Source: an uncultured Vampirovibrio sp. (lineage in GTDB: Bacteria; Cyanobacteriota; Vampirovibrionia; Gastranaerophilales; Gastranaerophilaceae). From it: DNA of 44,635 bases. Shown piece after piece: positions 38,010 to 44,635 of this stretch. The notes beneath the pieces are model-generated. The model was given only the letters and a program-made list of their open reading frames with translations. It made no database searches and was not told the DNA's origin. The translations under genes and the position numbers were made by a program. The DNA lies in contig CAJTWU010000010.1 of the NCBI GenBank assembly GCA_910579975.1, positions 1 through 44,635 on the forward strand, given 5' to 3'. The first letter of the stretch is position 1. Each line of letters starts with the position of its first letter.

Positions 38010-40103
38010 ATGGAGTTAACCAAATTATCTAACATATTAAAGAATAACGATATCGTTCTTGCGATAGGCTTGGTTGTAATCGTCTGTATGATGGTTATAC
38101 CTCTTCCTGCTCCTGTGTTAGATCTTCTGCTCACCGTAAACATTTCCCTGGCGGTTGTTATTTTGCTTGTATGTTTATATACACAAGAACCGCTTGATTA
38201 CTCATCTTTCCCTACCGTACTTTTGATTGCGACTCTGTTCAGACTGGGTTTGAACGTAAGTTCAACTCGTCTTATCCTTTTACATGGACAAGCCGGTAAC
38301 GTAATCAGTTCTTTCGGAGAATTCGTTGTTGGCGGTAACTATGTTGTCGGTGCAGTTATTTTCTGTATTCTTGTTTTAATCAACTTTATGGTTATCACAG
38401 GCGGTGCAACCCGTGTTGCTGAAGTTTCTGCACGTTTTACATTAGACAAAATGCCCGGTAAACAATTAAGTATTGATGCGGATCTAAATTCAGGTTTAAT
38501 TAATGAAGATCAGGCAAAAGAAAGAAGACGTAAGCTGGAACGTGAAACCGATTTTTACGGTACAATGGACGGTGCTTCCAAATTCGTAAAAGGTGATGCT
38601 ACAGCCGGGATTGTCATCACAATTGTTAACATTATCGGCGGATTGATTATTGGTGTCGTCCAGCTCCATATGAATGTGCAGCAAGCATTAGGCACTTATA
38701 CTATTCTTACCGTTGGTGACGGTCTTGTATCACAAATTCCGGCACTTCTTATTTCAACAGCTACAGGTTTGATTGTTTCTCGAGCAACAGGAAAAGATGA
38801 CTCACTCTCAACTGATATTAAAAATGAAATGTTTTCAGATCCGCGTGTCCTTGGTGTTGTATCCGGGCTTCTGGGTGTAATGGGGATAATTCCCGGCATG
38901 CCTACCGCTCCATTCCTATTAATCGCTGCTGTTGCCGGTGGAATGGCATTTTTGAAAAATAAAGAAAAAGCTACTGCCGTTCAAAACCAAGAAGCTCAAA
39001 GAATTGAACAAGAACAGCAAGAAAAACTCGGTAAAAAAGAAAAACGTGCAAAAGCTACTAAAGAAAGTGTTATGGAACTTTTAAACGTAGATACAATAGA
39101 AATAGAAGTCGGTTATAGATTGGTACAGCTGCTTAACGTAGAAATGGGCGGAGACCTTTTGGAAAGAATTGCTCAAATAAGACGTCAAACAGCTTTGGAT
39201 TTGGGTATTGTACTCCCATCAATTAGGGTTAGAGACAATTTACAGCTTTCTCCGAACTCTTATCAAATCAAGCTTAAAGGTGTAGCACTGGAATCAGGAG
39301 AAGTTTATCCTGAAAGATATCTTGCTATGTGTGCCGGCGACCCTGTTGGTAACCTTACAATAAATGGTATCCACGCAATTGAACCGGCTTTTGGACTTCC
39401 TGCATTATGGATTGAAGGAAAAGATAAAGATTTAGCAGAAATGTCCGGTTATACCGTAGTGTCTGCCTCCGCAGTAATTTCAACACACATAACAGAAGTT
39501 ATAAAGAAATGCGCATTTGAAATTGTTTCAAGATTTGATATTCAACAACTTATAGACAATCTGAAAAAAGAAGTTTCAGAAGAATATGTTGAAGACATAA
39601 TGAAAGATATTACAATTGGTGATGTACAAATTGTTATCCAAAATCTTCTTAAAGAAGGCGTTGCAGTTAGAGACCTTAAAACAATATTAGAAACAATCAG
39701 CTTGCAATCTAAGATTAACAAAAATCCTAACTTCTTAACAGAACATGTCAGACAAGCATTATCAAGAAATATTTGCAAACAAAATCTTGCCGATACCGGA
39801 GATTTATACGTTATTACACTTTCACCGGACATTGAAAATACAATTGCAAAAGGAGCTAGTCCTGATGGTACAAGTGTTACACTTGATCCAGCATTTACAA
39901 GAGCGTTGTTTGATAAGATGAATATAGAACTGGAAAAAGCAATTACTGCAACAGGAAACCAGCCGGTAATCTTATGTTCTTCTCCTATAAGACTTCTATT
40001 CAGAAAACTTGTTGAAAGAACATATCCGCAAATTGCAATTATGTCGTATAATGAGATTAGTCCAAATGTTAAAGTTAAATCCGTCGGATTAGTGAAGGGA
40101 TAA
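38010..40103 (+). CDS. flhA: Flagellar biosynthesis protein FlhA
   Basis: 697 residues. N-terminal membrane domain with about eight helices. The FHIPEP-family signature is RVAEVSARFTLDKMPGKQLSIDADLNSGLI...ERRRKLERETDFYGTMDGASKFVKGDA, near residues 135-190. The cytoplasmic C-terminal domain (about 345-697) includes LERIAQIRRQTALDLGIVLPSIRVRDNLQL and HVRQALSRNICKQ. FlhA is the export-gate subunit of the flagellar type III secretion system. Other export genes are absent here, so the flagellar regulon is scattered. It is followed 21 nt later by the PilZ gene. Confidence 0.97.
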   Translation: MELTKLSNILKNNDIVLAIGLVVIVCMMVIPLPAPVLDLLLTVNISLAVVILLVCLYTQEPLDYSSFPTVLLIATLFRLGLNVSSTRLILLHGQAGNVISSFGEFVVGGNYVVGAVIFCILVLINFMVITGGATRVAEVSARFTLDKMPGKQLSIDADLNSGLINEDQAKERRRKLERETDFYGTMDGASKFVKGDATAGIVITIVNIIGGLIIGVVQLHMNVQQALGTYTILTVGDGLVSQIPALLISTATGLIVSRATGKDDSLSTDIKNEMFSDPRVLGVVSGLLGVMGIIPGMPTAPFLLIAAVAGGMAFLKNKEKATAVQNQEAQRIEQEQQEKLGKKEKRAKATKESVMELLNVDTIEIEVGYRLVQLLNVEMGGDLLERIAQIRRQTALDLGIVLPSIRVRDNLQLSPNSYQIKLKGVALESGEVYPERYLAMCAGDPVGNLTINGIHAIEPAFGLPALWIEGKDKDLAEMSGYTVVSASAVISTHITEVIKKCAFEIVSRFDIQQLIDNLKKEVSEEYVEDIMKDITIGDVQIVIQNLLKEGVAVRDLKTILETISLQSKINKNPNFLTEHVRQALSRNICKQNLADTGDLYVITLSPDIENTIAKGASPDGTSVTLDPAFTRALFDKMNIELEKAITATGNQPVILCSSPIRLLFRKLVERTYPQIAIMSYNEISPNVKVKSVGLVKG

Positions 40104-40124
40104 AAGGAATACAGAGAGGTAAAA

Positions 40125-40715
40125 ATGAGAGAATTAATAAAAAAAGAACAGCTTGTAACAATTGTTCCACAAGATTTTAAAAATTCTAACAAAGGTAAGG
40201 TCTTAGAAGTTAGCCTAGACGGTTTTAGAATGGAATTAAAATACAAGCCAGAAGGACTTATCAAAAACCATATTTGTGATTTTTACTCTCTAACAGATAA
40301 TGGATATCTTTATTTTGAATCTTATATCCAGGATGTTGTAAATAACGTGGTTACTATTGCAAATCCTATCAAACACCGTTTCTTACAACGTCGTAAATTT
40401 ACACGTATCAAATTCCTTGAAAATCTTGAACTGGTATTTGAAGATACTATTCACAAGGTTCGTTCTCTTGACCTTTCGGCCGGCGGTATGAAACTTAGAA
40501 CAGAAGAAAATATTGATATCGAAAAAGAATACAAAATTTCCATTAAATTAAGTGATGAGCAAGAAGTTAAGTGTAAATATCAGCTTATAAGAGTAGAAAA
40601 AGGTGATAGTGGACTTTATACTATTTCAGGGCGTTTCACAAATTTAAGTAATATTGATAAAATGACATTAATCCAATTCTGTATGAAAAAAGATATGGAG
40701 AATTTAAATAAATAA
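40125..40715 (+). CDS. PilZ-domain protein (YcgR-like), probable c-di-GMP receptor
   Basis: 196 residues. The N-terminal half resembles the YcgR-N beta barrel. The C-terminal half is a PilZ domain with RRKFTRIKF near residue 87 (RxxxR) and DLSAGGMKLR near residue 112 (D/NxSxxG), the two motifs that bind c-di-GMP. With flhA immediately upstream, a role in slowing or tuning flagella in response to c-di-GMP is a fair inference. AGAGG lies before the ATG. The stop overlaps the next start by one base (TAATG). Confidence 0.88.
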   Translation: MRELIKKEQLVTIVPQDFKNSNKGKVLEVSLDGFRMELKYKPEGLIKNHICDFYSLTDNGYLYFESYIQDVVNNVVTIANPIKHRFLQRRKFTRIKFLENLELVFEDTIHKVRSLDLSAGGMKLRTEENIDIEKEYKISIKLSDEQEVKCKYQLIRVEKGDSGLYTISGRFTNLSNIDKMTLIQFCMKKDMENLNK

Positions 40716-41059
40716 TGCAGCATGCTATAAATTTACGCACATTTTTTATAATGGTTACAATTTTGGTTATTGGAACAGTTTCTATAACCAAAATCGGTAC
40801 TATTGATGCCCATTCTGTATTAGCAACAGCTGCTGTGTTAGTTCCTGCTATTGTTGTTATGGGTTTTCTAGGGCAAAAAATTGGCGAAATTATGGATAAT
40901 CCAAAAAATAAAGCTGATGCTGATTACAAAATTGCTGTACTTAATGCTTTAAAGAAAATGGATAAATCAATATCTTTACAGGAATTAAACGAAAAACTAA
41001 CAAAAACAGTTGCCGAACCGGATGCTCCTGAAGTTGAAACTGATGATTTAGATGTTTAA
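40715..41059 (+). CDS. Small membrane protein downstream of flhA-pilZ
   Basis: 114 residues, family not recognised. Two membrane segments (LRTFFIMVTILVIGTVSITKI and VLATAAVLVPAIVVMGFLGQKIGEIM), then a charged cytoplasmic tail (NALKKMDKSISLQELNEKLTKTVAEPDAPEVETDDLDV). It starts by the TAATG overlap with the PilZ gene, so it is translated with it. Conservation next to flhA would decide whether it belongs to the flagellar export or motility apparatus. Confidence 0.7.
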   Translation: MQHAINLRTFFIMVTILVIGTVSITKIGTIDAHSVLATAAVLVPAIVVMGFLGQKIGEIMDNPKNKADADYKIAVLNALKKMDKSISLQELNEKLTKTVAEPDAPEVETDDLDV

Positions 41060-41132
41060 AAAACTTTACATTTTAGCAATTTTTACCAACAAAAAATCTT
41101 TATATATATGTAGTATAGTGTAAAGGGTTTTT

Positions 41133-41603
41133 ATGGTTCAAAATATAGGTGCATATGGAACAATAAATAAAATTGGTACAACCGAAAATGGAAGAGTTGT
41201 TTATCAAGTTATTGATGGAAACGGACAAGAAGCTGGCAAAATGTCCATTCCACAAAAAGATTGTGATGTATTTGAAAAATCATACAAAGATATCATTGAA
41301 ACAGCACCTAAACTTCAAAAATTTGCCGAAAAACACTCTTCTGAAGACTCACGAAAAAAATTAAAAAAGACATCAAATTGGATAACAGGTCTTTGTGCTG
41401 CAACAGGTGCAGGGATTGCTATCTTTAAAACTACAAATCTAAAAACATGGAAACAGGTTTTAATTACTACCGGAGGATTGATTGGTGGATTAGCAGCTGG
41501 CATGGGATTGTCTTTTGCACTAACAAGCCCTCCTGGTATAATGAAATTTAACAAAGCCACTCAAAATATATCAAAGATGGATATTCAGCCTATTCAAGAA
41601 TAA
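41133..41603 (+). CDS. Unknown protein with hydrophobic C-terminal half
   Basis: 156 residues, not recognised. A soluble N-terminal part (VQNIGAYGTINKIGTTENGRVVYQVIDGNGQEAGKMSIPQ) is followed by a helix. Two hydrophobic glycine-rich segments then follow (WITGLCAATGAGIAIFKT and VLITTGGLIGGLAAGMGLSFALTSPPG), probably a membrane hairpin. AAAGGG lies 6 nt before the ATG. The stop codon is immediately adjacent to the stop of the opposite-strand gene (TAATTA). Confidence 0.65.
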   Translation: MVQNIGAYGTINKIGTTENGRVVYQVIDGNGQEAGKMSIPQKDCDVFEKSYKDIIETAPKLQKFAEKHSSEDSRKKLKKTSNWITGLCAATGAGIAIFKTTNLKTWKQVLITTGGLIGGLAAGMGLSFALTSPPGIMKFNKATQNISKMDIQPIQE

Positions 41604-41894
41604 TTAAGCACTAATTGCTCGTTGATACATTAATCTTTTTCTAAGTGCAAGCGGCAAAGCTTTTGTTTGCATTCGTTTTTCAATTAACACTGCTAATGTC
41701 GACTCTATTCTTGACTCAATATTACTCGAGGCTCGCCTTGTTGTTGAGGGTTGTTCATTAACAATATTAGATAGTTCTAAGAAAACTAATTCTGTTTCAG
41801 CCGGCTCCAATAACGTCATTTCTTCGTCTGAAATTTCTAAAATATCCATAGGGGAAACTGTTGTTTCCAAACAGTCTACTGTTTTCTTCTTCAT
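41604..41894 (-). CDS. Small unknown protein
   Basis: 96 residues, not recognised. An acidic N-terminal half (CLETTVSPMDILEISDEEMTLLEPAETELVFLELSNIV) and a basic C-terminal half (RRASSNIESRIESTLAVLIEKRMQTKALPLALRKRLMYQRAISA). No signal peptide or membrane segment. GGAGA lies 5 nt before the ATG, which supports it being real. A perfect AT-only palindrome lies at 41924-41939, in front of the gene. Confidence 0.6.
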   Translation of the reverse strand: MKKKTVDCLETTVSPMDILEISDEEMTLLEPAETELVFLELSNIVNEQPSTTRRASSNIESRIESTLAVLIEKRMQTKALPLALRKRLMYQRAISA

Positions 41895-41923
41895 ATTTTC
41901 TCCATCTCATCTATTCCACCCGA

Positions 41924-41939
41924 TTTATATTAATATAAA
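41924..41939 (-). promoter_or_regulatory. 16-bp perfect palindrome upstream of the 96-residue gene
   Basis: TTTATATTAATATAAA is self-complementary and lies 30 bp before the ATG, overlapping any -10 region. It could be an operator, or simply an AT-rich accident. Confidence 0.3.
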
Positions 41940-41979
41940 GTTTAAAAAATTATTTTAATTTCAAAGATAAACTTTTTCG

Positions 41980-43149
41980 TTACATTTCTTCATACTTTAA
42001 ATAACGGACAAAATATGATGAGAAGGCCGGTATAGTTGTAAGAACAAGAATTGTATTGATTATACCAAATTTTTGCGCCACAAAACCAAGTCCGGATAGG
42101 CATAATGCCACTGTACCCCAGCAAAAACCATTGATGAAACCGGCTGCAATACTTTTATATTCAGGCACAGTGCGTTGTGCCCATACAAGAACAACAGGCT
42201 GCGCAAGCATTGTAGTAAACCCAATTATTCCAAACACAAACATTGAAAAAATAGGCATAGTTTTATAAACAAAAGCAAAAATAAGCATTAGAGGAAAAGT
42301 TGCCCACATAGAAAAATATATTATAGGTTTAGAACCAAAATGTTTTTCAACATGAGGGCTTAAAAAAGAACCGATTGAACCCATAAAAACAAATAAAAAC
42401 AGTGCAAATCCAATATAAAATGGAGAATAGTTCATTGATTTCCATAAAAAAGGAAGCAAAATACAAGAACTATTTGTTACTAAAGATTTCATCATAGCTA
42501 TTAACATTAGATAATTCATCTGGCGGTTAGAAAGAATATCCTTAAAAGATTTAAAAAACTCCTTATGTTCAGGTGGTTCTTCTATTTTAGAAAGCTTTGG
42601 AACAAACGCAAACATCATAGCAGCAAGAGTCAAACCAAACACAGAGGTATAACAAATTTTATCAAGCCCGGCAATCTGAGTAATATAAGCGGCTAGCAAA
42701 GGTCCCAGAGCAAAGCCAAGAGAACCCATACTTATAAAAAGCCCCATATTATTTGAACAATTTTTTCCTGAAAAAAAGTTTACAAATCCCATAGATTGAG
42801 GATGAAAAAAGCTTCCTCCCAAACTTCCTGCAATCATAAACACCGTTAAAAGAAAAATATTAGGTGCTGATGGTGCTAGTGGAATAAATATTGAGGCTAA
42901 AATCAGCCCCCAAAAAATAAAAAATCTTTTATTAATATTATCTGCAAAAAATCCAAATATTGGCTGCAGCATATTCGAACAAATTTGTGTTATTGCAACT
43001 AAAACAGTAGCCAATGCCATTGTAAAATTCAATTTAGCAGCAATAAAAGGCATTAGAGGGTTCAAAAAACCGCCATATACATCACACACAAGATGTGCAA
43101 GGCTTAACCAGATTATAGAAGTTTTACAATTTCTCACAAAACGATACAT
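41980..43149 (-). CDS. MFS transporter related to fosmidomycin-resistance (Fsr) exporters
   Basis: 389 residues, about twelve helices. The N-terminal part LAHLVCDVYGGFLNPLMPFIAAKL, motif A-like QPIFGFFADNINKRFFIF and GGSFFHPQSMGFVNFF match the Fsr branch (H.l.D.y.g.lp.llP..., Q...G..aD, FHP). The substrate is not predictable. A -35 TTGATT, 16-nt spacer, -10 TATAAT, then 7 nt to the ATG, with no ribosome binding site. Divergent from the winged-helix gene. Confidence 0.82.
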   Translation of the reverse strand: MYRFVRNCKTSIIWLSLAHLVCDVYGGFLNPLMPFIAAKLNFTMALATVLVAITQICSNMLQPIFGFFADNINKRFFIFWGLILASIFIPLAPSAPNIFLLTVFMIAGSLGGSFFHPQSMGFVNFFSGKNCSNNMGLFISMGSLGFALGPLLAAYITQIAGLDKICYTSVFGLTLAAMMFAFVPKLSKIEEPPEHKEFFKSFKDILSNRQMNYLMLIAMMKSLVTNSSCILLPFLWKSMNYSPFYIGFALFLFVFMGSIGSFLSPHVEKHFGSKPIIYFSMWATFPLMLIFAFVYKTMPIFSMFVFGIIGFTTMLAQPVVLVWAQRTVPEYKSIAAGFINGFCWGTVALCLSGLGFVAQKFGIINTILVLTTIPAFSSYFVRYLKYEEM

Positions 43150-43184
43150 AAATATGATTATATGGCAAAAATTATTTCAATCAA
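43150..43184 (-). promoter_or_regulatory. Promoter of the Fsr-like MFS gene (predicted leaderless)
   Basis: TTGATT (43184-43179), 16-nt spacer, TATAAT (43162-43157), then 7 nt to the ATG at 43149. No Shine-Dalgarno sequence. Confidence 0.6.
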
Positions 43185-43230
43185 TTGTCCATCTCATATA
43201 AAAACATGATAAAAAAGTTCAAAAATGCGT

Positions 43231-43242
43231 TATAATATGATT
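43231..43242 (+). promoter_or_regulatory. -10 box abutting the winged-helix gene start (predicted leaderless)
   Basis: Consensus TATAAT (43231-43236) is followed by exactly 6 nt and ATG 43243. An in-frame ATG at 43225 lies upstream of the -10, so it would not be in the transcript. Confidence 0.55.
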
Positions 43243-43563
43243 ATGAGTTCAAACAAGGAAGATACTGGTTTAAAAATGGTTGGATTGGAACTCATGTTCC
43301 TTACCCCTGACAAATACAGTAATACAGAAGGTATTACTGCTGTTGAACTTGCAAAATTAGTCAATCTTCCTGTGGATGAAGTAAAAAAGAAACTTCAAAT
43401 TTTAAAAGATAAAAATATTGTCCGCGTACGTGGTAACAGCCCTAAATACTGGTTATTCGATGAGTATAATTTTCAACGGCTTGATGATGACGACGATATT
43501 TTTCATCTTTTATGTAATTTTGAAGATGTTGATTTTGATAAATATTTTACCTGGAATAAATAA
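43243..43563 (+). CDS. Small winged-helix-like protein
   Basis: 106 residues from MSSNKEDTG. TEGITAVELAKLVNLPVDEVKKKLQILKDKNIVRVRGNSPKYWLFDEYNF has the shape of a winged helix-turn-helix (helix, recognition helix, wing with basic residues), followed by an acidic tail (RLDDDDDIFHLLCNFEDVDFDKYF). Probably a transcriptional regulator; its target is unknown. It diverges from the MFS gene, a natural candidate target. A terminator follows directly. Confidence 0.75.
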   Translation: MSSNKEDTGLKMVGLELMFLTPDKYSNTEGITAVELAKLVNLPVDEVKKKLQILKDKNIVRVRGNSPKYWLFDEYNFQRLDDDDDIFHLLCNFEDVDFDKYFTWNK

Positions 43564-43593
43564 AATGTAGCTTAAAGCTTCATTTTTATTTTT
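43564..43593 (+). terminator. Terminator between the winged-helix gene and the convergent autotransporter
   Basis: AATG-T-AGCTT pairs with AAGCT-T-CATT (one T-T mismatch, tiny loop) and is followed by TTTTATTTTT. It starts at the base after the winged-helix stop codon. Confidence 0.65.
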
Positions 43594-44203
43594 ACAAATC
43601 TTCTGTATCTTTACCTAATGCCCATCTAAACCCAAATGATAAGGACACACCATTTCGTCCGCCATTGCGTACCATTGCCTGAAGATAGCCTGTAAAACGA
43701 TCATGCCAGTTTCTTTGAAGCCCTAAACCATATTCTACATATGGATTTACACTCATTTTAGGAAGGATTACGTCATTGGCTTTTACTTTTGAACTATTCA
43801 GCACATTCCAAACAAAACCAACACTTGCATATGGCTGCCATCCTTTATCCAAGTTTGCTATAAACTTTAATTGAGGATTTATTTGTAAGGTATGTAATGG
43901 ATCACTCTTGATTTTTACTTTTGCTCCGTTTGTATAGTCAAATGTATTTACCAATGAATAGTTCATCAACATTATTGGCTGTAATATATATCTTCCATTT
44001 TTGAATTCAAAGTTATATCCTGTTTTAGCACCTATTCCGCCTAAAAGGGATGTAAAATCTTCACTACCATACATTGTAGAAGAGTCTGCTAAGCTAGCTC
44101 CGGCAGTTGCTGTTAATCCACCAAAGAAATTTCCTTTGTAAAAAGTTTCTGTCAAACCTAAAACACCGCCATTAACAGATGAATCTACTCCTGTATAATT
44201 CAT
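43592..44203 (-). pseudogene. Autotransporter beta-barrel domain, out of frame with its passenger
   Basis: 203 residues from the first Met; the frame is open back to a TAA at 44260-44258. Amphipathic strands with autotransporter character: (LIQSVYAGYIGSQ)MNYTGVDSSVNGGVLGLTETFYKGNFFGGLTATAGASL, LLGGIGAKTGYNFEFKNGRYILQPIMLMNYSLV, LQINPQLKFIANLDKGWQPYASVGFVWNV, VNPYVEYGLGLQRNWHDRFTGYLQAMVRNGGRNGVSLSFGFRWAL. The barrel sits in the outer membrane. The residues in brackets are read in this frame before the Met, so the real start lies upstream in the other frame (next entry). Confidence 0.7.
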
Positions 44204-44238
44204 TTGCGAGCCAATATAACCGGCATATACAGATTGAA

Positions 44239-44635
44239 TTAAATAGCTCCGCCATGTTTACTAGTGCTAGCTTCATTAATAATAATATTATTAACAAAAT
44301 CGGCTTTAATATTTCCAATTACACCGGCATTTTTAATAGCTACGCCCTCTGATACAAAAGCTCCGTCTTGAAAAGTTCCTGAGATATCACCAAAATCATT
44401 ATTTACAGGATTGTCTACTCTGTTTTGCAACATATTCATATCGTATCTGTATTCAATAGTATTACTTCCTTCTGTTGGTGCTGCAACCGGTTCCAAAACA
44501 CCATTATTCCATTCAAAATATTTAACATTTGAACCTTCACCATAAATTAGGTGAGATAAATCAATATTTGCTTCTTCTGAAAAACTAGGAGAAACAGTCA
44601 TTAGTGACAAAATTAAAAGGACTTTTAGGAGGGGG
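44239..44635 (-). pseudogene. Signal peptide and short passenger of the same autotransporter, 5' end outside window
   Basis: Open from the right edge to TAA 44241-44239. The visible start PLLKVLLILSLMTVSPSFSEEA is a signal peptide with cleavage after SFS. The passenger (about 110 residues) ends STSKHGGAI, the beginning of a GGAI-type repeat seen in polymorphic autotransporter passengers. The barrel frame begins one base back: re-reading one T at 44242 gives GGAI-LIQSVYAGYIGSQ. So one missing T in the TTT run at 44241-44243 explains the split. This is a genuine frameshift, a phase-variable tract or a sequencing error. Confidence 0.7.

Noticed and set aside
44239..44260. Programmed -1 frameshift in the autotransporter
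   Set aside because: The sequence around the junction does not form an X-XXY-YYZ slippery heptamer and I see no following stem-loop.
1..44635. CRISPR array, insertion sequence, rRNA or tRNA genes
   Set aside because: No regularly spaced direct repeats, transposase frames or conserved structural RNA segments were seen on either strand.

Overview
The window is an AT-rich, densely packed stretch of bacterial chromosome. It combines a flagellin gene, the flagellar export gene flhA, a surface autotransporter barrel (implying an outer membrane), SpmA/SpmB-like membrane proteins and many TPR or coiled-coil proteins. The best guess is a gut-type member of the non-photosynthetic cyanobacterial sister group (Melainabacteria/Vampirovibrionia, Gastranaerophilales-like). 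This comes from gene content and base composition only; no ribosomal RNA gene is present. All genes read well with the standard bacterial code, using ATG with some TTG starts.

Layout. 1-5.9 kb (+): the tail of a probable S74-type protein and a terminator, then a Ski2-like DExH helicase, the replisome clamp-loader subunits holA and holB-like, smpB, an unknown coiled-coil protein and a YkgJ-type cysteine-cluster protein. 5.9-9.7 kb (-): an oligopeptide ABC importer (binding protein and two permeases, no ATPases here). 9.7-12.7 kb (-): an MFS transporter, a ribbon-helix-helix regulator and a degenerate PurD-like ATP-grasp protein. 12.8-15.4 kb (+): valS. 15.4-16.3 kb: two paralogous single-domain XRE regulators around a small unknown gene, sharing a 13-bp promoter box. 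16.3-20.2 kb (+): a metallophosphoesterase, an MBL-fold hydrolase, a TPR protein and a Memo-AMMECR1 fusion. 20.2-24.8 kb (-): recF, flagellin and an EF-hand protein. 24.8-25.1 kb: a 369-bp intergenic region with perfect 24-bp inverted repeats flanking 230 bp. 25.1-26.5 kb: a zinc-ribbon protein and spmA-spmB (-). 26.6-35.4 kb (+): a giant coiled-coil protein of about 1890 residues, a GlcD-type FAD oxidase, cutA, a small HExxH protein and a TPR membrane protein. 35.5-41.6 kb (+): nadB-nadC, then flhA, a PilZ protein and two small membrane proteins. 41.6-44.6 kb: a small unknown gene and an MFS gene (-), a winged-helix protein (+), and an autotransporter split by a frameshift (-).

Genes that work together: holA/holB (clamp loading) with recF (gap repair); smpB (ribosome rescue); nadB/nadC (two steps of de novo NAD synthesis); flagellin, flhA and the c-di-GMP-type PilZ protein (motility); oppABC (peptide uptake).

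Two regulatory themes stand out. First, many operon-leading genes have no Shine-Dalgarno sequence and instead carry a -10 hexamer exactly 6 nt (sometimes 7-8) before the start codon, which predicts leaderless mRNAs. Second, the region between the EF-hand and zinc-ribbon genes has the architecture of an invertible, phase-variable promoter segment. No tRNA, rRNA, CRISPR array, transposase or prophage was seen.
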